A stretch of 5,845 nt of DNA from contig URMQ01000106.1 in the NCBI GenBank assembly GCA_900548955.1, positions 1 through 5,845 on the forward strand, written 5' to 3'. How positions within the stretch are numbered: the first letter of the stretch is position 1; every line of letters starts with the position of its first letter. The notes beneath the pieces are model-generated. The model ran no database searches. It was not told the DNA's origin and saw only the letters and a program-made list of their open reading frames with translations. Made by a program: the position numbers and the translations under genes. Positions 1-4,536 of the stretch are shown piece after piece. The DNA is from an uncultured Eggerthella sp. (GTDB lineage Bacteria > Actinomycetota > Coriobacteriia > Coriobacteriales > Eggerthellaceae).

Positions 1-633
1 GGTACGTACACCCTTACTATTAAAGCGACACCTGTTTTGGAGGATGGGACCTTATTTAAGATACCTGGTCCGCAGGTAGTGGAGCTTGAAGGCGACGATA
101 TTCAGAGTACTTTTGATCTTGAAAAGCTCAATTTAGAAACAGCGAGTGCCGAAGAAGTGGAAAAGGCAACTAAGGCAGCCGAAGAAGCTGCAAAAGCAAC
201 TGGCAATGAAGAGGCACTAGCTAAGGCTACGAACGCAACCAAGAAGGCAACTGAGAAAGCAGCATCAACTTCTCAGGGTTCAAGCAACAATGGGGGCGGC
301 ACCAGTGGTGGATCCTCTTCTGGTGGTAGCAGCTCTAGTGGCTCTAATGGTAGCAATTCTGATGGTAGCAGTTCTGGTGGTAGCAGTACTGGTTGTGCTC
401 ATAATTGGGTTGATCAGACGCAATACTACAATAAGCCAGTCTACGAAGAGCACTACAAGTGTTCTTGTGGAACAACATTTGATAGTTACGGTGCACTTAG
501 CAACCATTTAGATTCACTCGGTTTTGGCGAGGATCATTCATATGCGCCTGTTCAAGTACAGGTTGGAACTGAGCGTGTTCCAGTTCCTGGAACTCAATTC
601 GAAAAATGCAGCAAGTGCGGTGCTACGCGATAG
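1..633 (+). CDS. C-terminal part of a large exported surface protein with Cys/His zinc-binding tail (5' end outside window)
   Basis: The frame is open from base 1 to the TAG at 631-633, giving 210 residues. A TTG at 37 has no ribosome binding site, so the true start lies to the left. In order: a beta-rich stretch beginning GTYTLTIKATP (codons 1-45) that looks like the end of an extracellular domain; an Ala/Lys/Glu helix (about 47-92); a Gly/Ser linker (about 91-131); and a Cys/His tail. In the tail C132, H134, C154, C156, H169, H179, C203 and C206 form CxC-x12-H-x9-H followed by CxxCG, a layout suited to binding one or two structural zinc ions. There is no LPXTG sorting signal and no C-terminal membrane helix, so wall attachment, if any, must come from elsewhere. 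The linker suggests the tail is displayed away from the main body. Surface location is inferred from composition; the substrate or partner is unknown. Two hairpins follow before the next gene. Confidence 0.8.
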   Translation, partial: GTYTLTIKATPVLEDGTLFKIPGPQVVELEGDDIQSTFDLEKLNLETASAEEVEKATKAAEEAAKATGNEEALAKATNATKKATEKAASTSQGSSNNGGGTSGGSSSGGSSSSGSNGSNSDGSSSGGSSTGCAHNWVDQTQYYNKPVYEEHYKCSCGTTFDSYGALSNHLDSLGFGEDHSYAPVQVQVGTERVPVPGTQFEKCSKCGATR

Positions 634-642
634 GATTTAAGT

Positions 643-673
643 AGTTGTGTATGAAATATACACATACACAACT
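643..673 (+). terminator. 11-bp hairpin after the surface-protein gene, candidate terminator
   Basis: AGTTGTGTATG at 643-653 and CATACACAACT at 663-673 are perfect inverted repeats with a 9-nt loop, starting 10 nt after the TAG of the upstream gene. The position suits transcription termination. The stem is AT-rich and only a short T-rich stretch (TTTAAT) follows, so it is not a textbook Rho-independent terminator; mRNA 3'-end protection is another possibility. Confidence 0.45.
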
Positions 674-687
674 TTAATACACATTTT

Positions 688-711
688 CTGGGAGGGCTAA
701 TGCCCTCCCAG
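688..711 (+). promoter_or_regulatory. GC-rich 10-bp hairpin in the leader of mihF
   Basis: CTGGGAGGGC at 688-697 and GCCCTCCCAG at 702-711 pair perfectly around a TAAT tetraloop. It is the most GC-rich spot in its surroundings and ends 35 nt before the mihF start. No T-tract follows it on either strand, which argues against an intrinsic terminator. It could be a leader-RNA structure or a DNA dyad for a regulator; the sequence does not decide between them. Confidence 0.45.
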
Positions 712-745
712 TAAGGCACTTTGACAAAAGAAAAAGGAGTCAACG

Positions 746-1036
746 ATGGCTGTACCTCAACTGACCAATGAAGATCGAAGGCGCGCGTTACGTATTGCTA
801 TTGAAGCAAGAGAAAAGCGAGCCGAAGCTAAAGCGAAATTAGCACAAGGCGAATTGTCTCTAGAGGATCTGCTTGCGACTGATGATCCTGCGCTACTTCG
901 TATGAAAATATCTGACCTTCTTTGTGCCTATACACGCATTGGTGAAGCACGTGCGGCAAAGATAATGAAGGCATGCAACATTGCTCAATCTCGCCGCATT
1001 AAAGGATTGGGCAGTTTTGGAGCAGTGACAAACTGA
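746..1036 (+). CDS. mihF: Actinobacterial integration host factor (mIHF), divergent
   Basis: This 96-residue basic protein matches the actinobacterial IHF family, nucleoid-associated proteins of roughly 100 residues that bind and bend DNA through a helix-two-turn-helix fold like that of ribosomal protein S13. The N-terminal helix has the family pattern LTNEDRRRAL, then EKRAEAKAKLAQGELSLEDLL (residues 23-43). The core starts at MKISDLL, continues through EARAAKIM and ends in SRRIKGLG. A clear AAAGGAGT at 731-738 precedes the ATG by 7 nt. Oddities: the usual PGVGK turn before the second DNA-binding helix reads TRIGE, and the C-terminus stops soon after GLG. In many actinobacteria mihF sits beside gmk; here it stands alone between a surface-protein gene and decayed sequence, so it may be a second, accessory copy. 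The family call is strong; the paralogue idea is inference. Confidence 0.9.
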   Translation: MAVPQLTNEDRRRALRIAIEAREKRAEAKAKLAQGELSLEDLLATDDPALLRMKISDLLCAYTRIGEARAAKIMKACNIAQSRRIKGLGSFGAVTN

Positions 1037-1079
1037 CTGGTAGTCAAAAATGGTTGAGACTCTATAGGCTTTATGGAGT
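1034..1079 (+). other. Two small hairpins at and after the mihF stop codon
   Basis: TGACT at 1034-1038 and AGTCA at 1042-1046 pair across a 3-nt loop and include the stop codon. ACTCTATA at 1059-1066 and TATGGAGT at 1072-1079 pair over 8 bp with one G-U and a 5-nt loop. Neither is followed by a T-run, so these are possible 3'-end structures rather than demonstrated terminators. Confidence 0.3.
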
Positions 1080-1089
1080 TAGAGGAATT

Positions 1090-1155
1090 ATGACTAAAAA
1101 AGAAAAAATGAAGCTGGCTTCTATAAGACAAAAGAAGGGTATCACGACGAACTAA
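1090..1155 (+). CDS. Possible 21-residue Lys-rich leader peptide
   Basis: ATG at 1090 is preceded by AGAGG at 1081-1085 (4-nt gap). The ORF encodes MTKKEKMKLAS followed by ten more residues and ends at TAA 1153-1155. The ORF starting at 1436 has a similar start (MKKHAKKKLQAS), and both lie just upstream of one copy of a duplicated element. This may be a leader peptide, or the remnant of a duplicated gene start. Evidence that it is translated is weak. Confidence 0.25.
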   Translation: MTKKEKMKLASIRQKKGITTN

Positions 1156-1252
1156 CAAAAAACTCTAAAAAAGTCCTAAGCCTCAAGTGTCGTAAAACCC
1201 AAAAGTAGATAGTTTAGGTTTCTGTTTAAAGTTCCTAGGATGAAGGGTGTAA
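1137..1252 (+). repeat. Copy A of a duplicated leader-like element
   Basis: Blocks shared in the same order with copy B are GGGTA (1137), GAACT (1149), TCCTAAGCC (1174-1182), TCGTAAAA (1190-1197), GTAGAT (1205-1210) and TAGGATGAAGGGT (1236-1248). The last block includes a Shine-Dalgarno-like AAGGG placed 6 nt before the ATG of the ankyrin fragment, so this copy lies where a 5' untranslated leader would. TGTC (1188-1191) can pair weakly with GATA (1208-1211) around a loop starting GTAAAA and ending AGTA. It is not recognised as a named riboswitch. Confidence 0.5.
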
Positions 1253-1253
1253 C

Positions 1254-1418
1254 ATGTTGCTTGCACACGGCGCCAATCCTTCTGTTAAGGATGCGGAGGG
1301 AAGAACACCGTGGAACAATTACACGGCGTTGGTTGAACGTTTTGTAGAAAATGGCGATTTAAGTAGCGAGGAAGCCGCTCAGATTCTTGAAAATCGTAAG
1401 GACATCTTGAATGAGTAA
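1254..1418 (+). pseudogene. Ankyrin-repeat protein fragment (54 residues), probably a truncated gene
   Basis: The ORF encodes 54 residues with a clear partial ankyrin repeat: LLAHGANPSVKDAEGRTPW (residues 2-20) fits the family pattern of the second helix, the GA-P turn, the loop D-x-x-GRTP and the next helix start. It is followed by a helical C-terminal cap with ERFVENGDLSSEEAAQIL. Ankyrin repeats mediate protein binding and normally come as several 33-residue units; here only about half a repeat plus the cap remains. An in-frame TAG at 1236-1238 blocks extension, and I found no further repeats upstream in other frames. The ATG has a plausible Shine-Dalgarno site (AAGGG, 1243-1247), so a short protein could still be made. 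A decayed C-terminus of a longer ankyrin protein is more likely. The family call is firm; the pseudogene status is inference. Confidence 0.6.
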
Positions 1419-1435
1419 GCAAAAAATAAACACTC

Positions 1436-1549
1436 ATGAAAAAGCATGCCAAAAAGAAATTACAAGCTTCTTTTAATTCCGTATCCTTACTGTGGGGTAA
1501 CGGGAACTCTGAGGGTTATAGGAAAAATAATCCTAAGCCCCTTCCATAG
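1436..1549 (+). CDS. Doubtful 37-residue ORF overlapping copy B of the repeat
   Basis: ATG at 1436 to TAG at 1547-1549 encodes 37 residues beginning MKKHAKKKLQAS. No Shine-Dalgarno sequence precedes it; the upstream bases are A-rich. Its 3' half runs through the duplicated element, so the coding reading there is probably incidental. Its start resembles the mini-ORF at 1090, which suggests both came from one ancestral module. A GTG-started 37-residue frame (1549-1662) follows with even less support. Confidence 0.15.
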   Translation: MKKHAKKKLQASFNSVSLLWGNGNSEGYRKNNPKPLP

Positions 1550-1626
1550 TGAATCGTAAAATACCTGAGTGTAGATTCGCTCCTGTCTTTATGAGACTTA
1601 TTCAACTGAATAGGAAAAGGGTAGAA
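1495..1626 (+). repeat. Copy B of the duplicated leader-like element, with a conserved-loop hairpin
   Basis: The same ordered blocks occur as in copy A: GGGTA (1495), GAACT (1504), TCCTAAGCC (1531-1539), TCGTAAAA (1554-1561), GTAGAT (1571-1576) and TAGGAAAAGGGT (1611-1622). Here GTGAATC (1549-1555) pairs with GATTCGC (1574-1580) over 7 bp with one U-G, closing an 18-nt loop that starts GTAAAA and ends GTA, like the copy A loop. TAGGA (1519-1523) can pair with TCCTA (1531-1535). No start codon follows AAGGGT, so the gene this copy once led is lost or the next gene is the one at 1692. The rest of 1420-1691 holds nothing else I recognise. Confidence 0.5.
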
Positions 1627-1691
1627 GTTCTTTTGGGTGGGTATATTTTTGGTAGAATCTGAAAAGGTGCCAGGTAAAGAGAGGGGTTAGC

Positions 1692-2012
1692 GTGGCTAAA
1701 CTTTGCAAAAGTGGAAGATTTGCTATTTTGCGCGAAGCCCCGAATGAATCAATAGATCGTTTCCCTGTAGGCACCTTAGGAATCTTAGAAATCTGGGAAT
1801 CGGAACGCAGGTATCCAGGCAAGCAAGGTGCTGTGTTCTATTATCCAATGGTTTTAGAGAATGCAAGAGGAATGGTTACTCAGCGCTATCTAAAAACCAG
1901 CCTTACGTATGAGGTAACAGAATACGGTCGAGAAGTAGTGTTTATGCGAGCTAACAGACGCTATGTATTTGAAATTACAGGCGAAACTCCTATTAGGGAT
2001 TTCGTCTTATAA
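1692..2012 (+). CDS. Hypothetical protein, 106 residues
   Basis: I do not recognise this protein. GTG at 1692 is chosen because GAGAGGGG (about 1679-1686) sits 5 nt upstream and the frame is closed by a TAG at 1653-1655. The product begins MAKLCKSGRFAIL, is rich in Arg, Glu and aromatic residues, and alternates hydrophobic and polar residues in a way that suggests mostly beta-strands (GTLGILEIWE, AVFYYPMVLE, REVVFMRANRRYVFEI). There is no signal peptide and no membrane helix, so it should be cytoplasmic. Only one cysteine is present (residue 5). It lies between the decayed ankyrin and repeat tract and a DUF1919 gene, 125 bp from the latter, and may be transcribed from the leader-like copy B upstream. 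The coding call rests on length, the binding site and sensible composition. Confidence 0.65.
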   Translation: MAKLCKSGRFAILREAPNESIDRFPVGTLGILEIWESERRYPGKQGAVFYYPMVLENARGMVTQRYLKTSLTYEVTEYGREVVFMRANRRYVFEITGETPIRDFVL

Positions 2013-2083
2013 GCACTTGAATTTCTTTATTAATTGCCTCAAGCAACAGTAGTGCTATAGCAGCTATGTAGTAAAGTAAGTGC
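2012..2083 (+). other. Dyad-rich intergenic stretch after the 106-residue gene
   Basis: AGCACT at 2012-2017 can pair with AGTGCT at 2051-2056, or GCACTT at 2013-2018 with AAGTGC at 2078-2083. TTGC and GCAA flank a 5-nt loop inside, and TGCTATAGCA at 2053-2062 is a perfect palindrome. The alternatives are mutually exclusive. It may terminate the upstream gene or regulate the DUF1919 gene; no T-tract makes it a standard terminator. Confidence 0.3.
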
Positions 2084-2137
2084 GATCAGGCATAATGGGT
2101 CTGATGTCAATTGCTGGTAATTTGAGGTTGTTATTGC

Positions 2138-2764
2138 ATGAATATAGCCAAAACCATTATTCAGAATATCGAATGGGAAATATATAAGCGTAAAAAGCGT
2201 AAGAAGCTTGAAATCAAGGAACCTTCAATTATTGCTTCAAATTGCGTGGGAACTTTTATTTATTCCGACATGAACTTACGTTGGTGTTCTCCCACAGTAA
2301 ACCTCATGATAGAGATGCCTGATTTTGTTAAGTTCGTTGAAAGGCTCGATTGGTATTTAGAACAAAACATTACCTTTATCGATGATCCAGATCATGACTA
2401 TCCAGTGGGAATGTTAGGCGATATCAAGCTATTTTTTGTCCATTACAAGACGCCCGAAGAAGCACTTGAAAAGTGGGAAACACGTAAAAGAAGAATAGAT
2501 CCAGATAATTTATACATTATTGGATGCGAAAAAGATGGATGTACTTATGAAACCATTCAACGTTTCGATAAGCTTCCCTATAAAAATAAAGCGATTTTAA
2601 CTAAGCAGGAATATCCCGAATTCAGTTCGGCATGGTATTTGCCTGGGTTTGAAGATTGCGAAGCTTTAGGCACGGTAACTAATTTCAAAGATCAGTTCGC
2701 AAAACGTCGTTATATGGACGATTTTGACTACATCACGTTTTTGAACAATGGTGTAAACAAGTAA
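2138..2764 (+). CDS. DUF1919 family protein (exopolysaccharide-biosynthesis-associated)
   Basis: The 208-residue product fits the DUF1919 family (COG3955) along its whole length. Visible landmarks are IIASNCVGTFIYSD (31-44), the conserved SPTVNL turn, the FVKFVERLDWYL helix, YPVGMLGDIKLFFVHY (88-103), the EEALEKWETRKRRI segment (108-121), NLYIIG and the RFDKLPYKNKAILT stretch. The family usually occurs in capsule or exopolysaccharide gene clusters. Its biochemical role is not established, although a role in modifying or transferring sugar groups is often assumed. No membrane helix or signal peptide is seen, so it should act in the cytoplasm. The ATG at 2138 gives the normal full length; the nearest binding-site candidate, GAGG at 2124-2127, is weak and 10 nt away. 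No glycosyltransferase or other capsule gene is visible around it, so it looks like an orphan member. Confidence 0.88.
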   Translation: MNIAKTIIQNIEWEIYKRKKRKKLEIKEPSIIASNCVGTFIYSDMNLRWCSPTVNLMIEMPDFVKFVERLDWYLEQNITFIDDPDHDYPVGMLGDIKLFFVHYKTPEEALEKWETRKRRIDPDNLYIIGCEKDGCTYETIQRFDKLPYKNKAILTKQEYPEFSSAWYLPGFEDCEALGTVTNFKDQFAKRRYMDDFDYITFLNNGVNK

Positions 2765-2771
2765 CTCAGGC

Positions 2772-2812
2772 GCAAGTGGTTGATATAGGAATTATTCCTC
2801 ACAACCAATTGC
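2772..2812. terminator. Large hairpin between convergent genes, candidate bidirectional terminator
   Basis: GCAAGTGGTTG (2772-2782) pairs with CAACCAATTGC (2802-2812) over 10 of 11 positions, and an inner AGGAAT/ATTCCT (2787-2792, 2794-2799) extends the arm. It lies just downstream of the DUF1919 stop and on the 3' side of the minus-strand transporter gene. It lacks a T-run on either strand, so efficiency as an intrinsic terminator is uncertain. Confidence 0.4.
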
Positions 2813-2869
2813 TCGCGCATAGTTAGTTTCGTGCATACTAAGCAAATGTTTCATGAGTAAAGAGCTATG

Positions 2870-2898
2870 TTCTGGTGCGGCACTGTGATTCTGGTGCG
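2870..2898. repeat. Short direct repeat TTCTGGTGCG, two copies 19 bp apart
   Basis: TTCTGGTGCG occurs at 2870-2879 and again at 2889-2898, followed by GCAC and ACGT respectively. The copies lie about 25 bp beyond the stop codon of the minus-strand transporter gene. The function is unknown: it could be a binding site, a small duplication or chance. Confidence 0.35.
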
Positions 2899-2923
2899 AC
2901 GTAACGAATTTAAGTATCAGTTT

Positions 2924-3616
2924 TTAATGTGACGCAGTAACTTTGCTTAGTAACTTCGATTCTCCGCGGGAGAGATACAAAAACGGGGTATCGCATAAAG
3001 CCAAGAAAATTTCGATTGCGCAAGTGGAAAGAGCAATTGCAAGAATCTGTTCCATAGAGTAAATGCCACCAAATGCCAAAAGGACAAACAAGAAATTCTC
3101 AATGCAATTGCAAGTAATGGTGGTTACGTTGTTGCGCAGCCACAGATATTTACCGTTAGTGAGTTCGCGAATTTTTGCATAAAGCGAAACGTTAAGCCAA
3201 TTCGCCAAAATGCACATCGCAACAGAAGCAATACTGGTACGAAGGTTAAGGGTGAAAAGAAGCGCCATTGCTTCTTGGGAAATATCAGAAGTACTTGGGG
3301 TATAGAGCAAGCTGATCTGAGTGCAAACCATAAAAACGAGCACGCCTGCAAGTCCAACAAGGATCCCTTTATGGGCCGCTTGTCTACCATAATTTTCATT
3401 AAGCATGTCGCCCGCAAGGAAAGTGGAGGCAAACATAATGTTGCCTAGCGTGGCTTCAATTCCGAACAAATCTATGGTTTTCACAACGGTTAAATTAGCC
3501 AAGATCATGGCTATAGCAATCCAGGCTATAAGGCCAGCTTTACCAAATATTTTCTTGGCAGCAACAACACACCCGAAGGTTAAAACAATCTCTATGAAGA
3601 AAAGTAGTTCATTCAT
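2924..3616 (-). CDS. yhhQ: YhhQ-type queuosine precursor transporter (VUT/DUF165 family)
   Basis: The 230-residue hydrophobic protein has about six to seven membrane helices and the signature of the YhhQ/VUT family (COG1738): ANLTVVKTIDLFG (40-52) followed by TLGN (56-59) and FLAGDMLNENYGRQAA (66-81), then an Asn-containing helix ILANWLNVSLYAKI (139-152). Family members import a queuosine precursor such as preQ0 or preQ1, used to make the modified base at the wobble position of GUN-decoding tRNAs. The length is normal. ATG at 3616 is preceded by AGGAG (3623-3627, minus strand) with a 6-nt gap, and that AGGAG lies inside a preQ1-I-like aptamer, which supports both the substrate and translational feedback. 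No other queuosine gene is in the window, so salvage rather than synthesis is suggested locally. The gene stands alone, downstream of a 121-residue unknown on the same strand. Confidence 0.92.
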   Translation of the reverse strand: MNELLFFIEIVLTFGCVVAAKKIFGKAGLIAWIAIAMILANLTVVKTIDLFGIEATLGNIMFASTFLAGDMLNENYGRQAAHKGILVGLAGVLVFMVCTQISLLYTPSTSDISQEAMALLFTLNLRTSIASVAMCILANWLNVSLYAKIRELTNGKYLWLRNNVTTITCNCIENFLFVLLAFGGIYSMEQILAIALSTCAIEIFLALCDTPFLYLSRGESKLLSKVTASH

Positions 3617-3622
3617 GAGTTG

Positions 3623-3657
3623 CTCCTAGTTTTGTGCGGGAAGGATTGCGAACCGAA
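3623..3657 (-). promoter_or_regulatory. preQ1-I-like riboswitch over the ribosome binding site of the yhhQ gene
   Basis: Reading the minus strand, CGGTTCGC (3655-3648) is followed by TTCCCG (3641-3636), then the tail CACAAAACTAGGAG (3636-3623). Stem P1 is CGG/CCG (3655-3653 with 3638-3636), the C before it (3639) is where the ligand-pairing C should be, and the A-rich tail ending in CUAGGAG matches the class. Loop UCCU (3645-3642) can pair with AGGA (3627-3624), forming the pseudoknot that would hide the Shine-Dalgarno sequence when preQ1 is bound. P1 is short: the next pair would be U-C. Position directly before a queuosine-precursor transporter is strong support. Confidence 0.72.
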
Positions 3658-3740
3658 AAGTGAAACTTCGTTGGGTTGTGGTGTCCTTATCTAATATTGT
3701 TGCTAATAAAATTTAGGGTGAATTCAAAGGTACATTGTCT

Positions 3741-3818
3741 TGGTTTTGGGTTAATTGAAAGTAGATCAATGCTGGCAAAACCATACTTACTTTTTTATCA
3801 CCGTATAAGTGTAGTATG
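3741..3818 (-). terminator. Two dyads between the minus-strand genes, candidate terminator region
   Basis: TGGTTTTG (3741-3748) and CAAAACCA (3776-3783) pair over 8 bp and enclose ATTGA/TCAAT (3754-3758, 3766-3770). Next to it CATACT (3782-3787) pairs with AGTATG (3813-3818), with a short inner arm. Both lie downstream of the 121-residue gene on its strand and could end its transcript before the transporter's own leader. Stems are AT-rich and no classical T-run follows. No promoter in 3617-3868 is convincing. Confidence 0.35.
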
Positions 3819-3868
3819 ACACAAAATGAACAAAAAGGGGAATATTGTTCTACAAGTGTTGACTGAAT

Positions 3869-4234
3869 TTATTTGCCCAGTTCAGCATTATTAAAAACAA
3901 GACCGTTTAATTTCTTGAATACTCCAATAGCATCGTTTTTAGAAACTTCTTCGCTTCTATTGAAATACTGGGCTGCTTCTACGCAAGTATTGCCAAGAGT
4001 AACAGCTTCTTCATTGGACAGAATGCCGCCTTCAGATAGGGTGGTGACCATCTCTTCAATATCAACCAAGCAGTTCCAAAGGGCAATATTTCCTTTACTT
4101 TCAGGGTTTTCGGTCATCATCCAACGCGCTTCATTGCTCAGTGCTTCAAGATCGGTTAAGACTTCGTTTGCAGCTTGTATGATTGCTGGGTCGTTTTCCT
4201 TAAAGGTAATTGCGGTGGATTTTTTTCCTGCCAT
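3869..4234 (-). CDS. Hypothetical helical protein, 121 residues
   Basis: I do not recognise this protein. Translation begins at ATG 4234 with AAGGGG (minus strand) 6 nt upstream, a good binding site. The product is acidic and should be almost entirely alpha-helical: PAIIQAANEVLTDLEALSNEA (residues 17-37), IALWNCLVDIEEMVTTL, NEEAVTLGNTCVEAAQYF and NDAIGVFKKLNGLVF look like four or more amphipathic helices with short turns. The N-terminus MAGKKSTAITFKEND is polar with no signal peptide, and there is no membrane segment, so it is probably cytoplasmic. Helix-bundle architecture would suit a protein-binding or regulatory role, but nothing specific is visible. It lies upstream of the queuosine transporter on the same strand, but 252 bp and two dyads separate them, so co-transcription is unlikely. 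It diverges from the 85-residue gene across a 302-bp spacer. Confidence 0.75.
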   Translation of the reverse strand: MAGKKSTAITFKENDPAIIQAANEVLTDLEALSNEARWMMTENPESKGNIALWNCLVDIEEMVTTLSEGGILSNEEAVTLGNTCVEAAQYFNRSEEVSKNDAIGVFKKLNGLVFNNAELGK

Positions 4235-4284
4235 GAATTGCCCCTTTATCTATCTTGTTTCTATCCTTTGTAAAGAATGAAGTA

Positions 4285-4348
4285 ATTACCATCTGTATTA
4301 CGTATGTTCTTTTGTTTTAATTCAGGTCAAAGATTACCAGATGTAATC
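4285..4348. promoter_or_regulatory. Two similar operator-like sites in the divergent spacer
   Basis: ATTACCATCTGTATTA (4285-4300) and ATTACCAGATGTAATC (4333-4348) share ATTACCA--TGTA-T and start 48 bp apart. The second carries a perfect inverted repeat, GATTAC/GTAATC (4332-4337, 4343-4348). Two copies of an imperfect palindrome near the 5' end of the minus-strand 121-residue gene would suit a dimeric repressor or activator. The regulator is not visible in the window. Confidence 0.4.
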
Positions 4349-4365
4349 AAAGGTAGGTATTAGGG

Positions 4366-4404
4366 CGCCAAAGTTTGGTGTGGAGAATGTTGCTGCACGC
4401 CAAA
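4366..4404. other. Competing hairpins in the divergent spacer
   Basis: TTTGGTGTG (4374-4382) pairs with CACGCCAAA (4396-4404) over 9 bp with one G-U. The same TTTGGTG can instead pair with the CGCCAAA immediately before it (4366-4372), although that loop is very tight in RNA. An 8-T run (4471-4478) lies further on but too far from the hairpin for a standard terminator. The rest of 4235-4536 holds no recognisable gene; TAGACT at 4492-4497 is a possible -10 box for the 85-residue gene without a clear -35. Confidence 0.35.
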
Positions 4405-4536
4405 TCTCTACAACAAGTCTTTTGCGTGACCCGTTACCGAGATGTTTGATTATAGTGAGCCTTTCTGTTCTTTTTTTTCGTGAAAAGTGCGTAGACTAAA
4501 GTTTTATTGACCTAAAGAAGTAAGGCGGAAAACAGC

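Noticed and set aside
300..393. Gly/Ser codon repeats as a tandem DNA repeat or CRISPR-like array
   Set aside because: The repetition is irregular GGT/AGC codon use encoding a flexible linker, with no spacer-repeat structure.
280..511. Open frames on both strands over the Gly/Ser linker
   Set aside because: They are shadows caused by the repetitive GGT/AGC composition and have no ribosome binding site; the encoded proteins are low-complexity.
721..726. Perfect TTGACA before mihF as a -35 box
   Set aside because: A -10 at 16-18 bp would fall at the mihF start codon, after its ribosome binding site, so this cannot be the promoter of mihF.
1531..1580. Group I intron core (TCCTAAGCC resembles the Q element)
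   Set aside because: No convincing P, R or S elements are present and no interrupted gene or tRNA flanks it; the likeness is limited to a few bases.
1598..1822. 74-residue minus-strand frame
   Set aside because: It overlaps the better supported gene at 1692-2012 and copy B of the repeat, with no recognisable domain or binding site.
3829..3868. Short plus-strand ORFs (about 16-22 residues) near 3815-3895
   Set aside because: No ribosome binding site and no conserved-looking composition; they run into the 3' end of an opposite gene.
3873..4280. 135-residue plus-strand frame
   Set aside because: It is antisense to the 121-residue minus-strand gene, which has a good Shine-Dalgarno site and a natural helical composition.
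4471..4478. Run of eight T as the U-tract of an intrinsic terminator
   Set aside because: No stable stem lies directly upstream; the nearest hairpin ends about 66 bp earlier.
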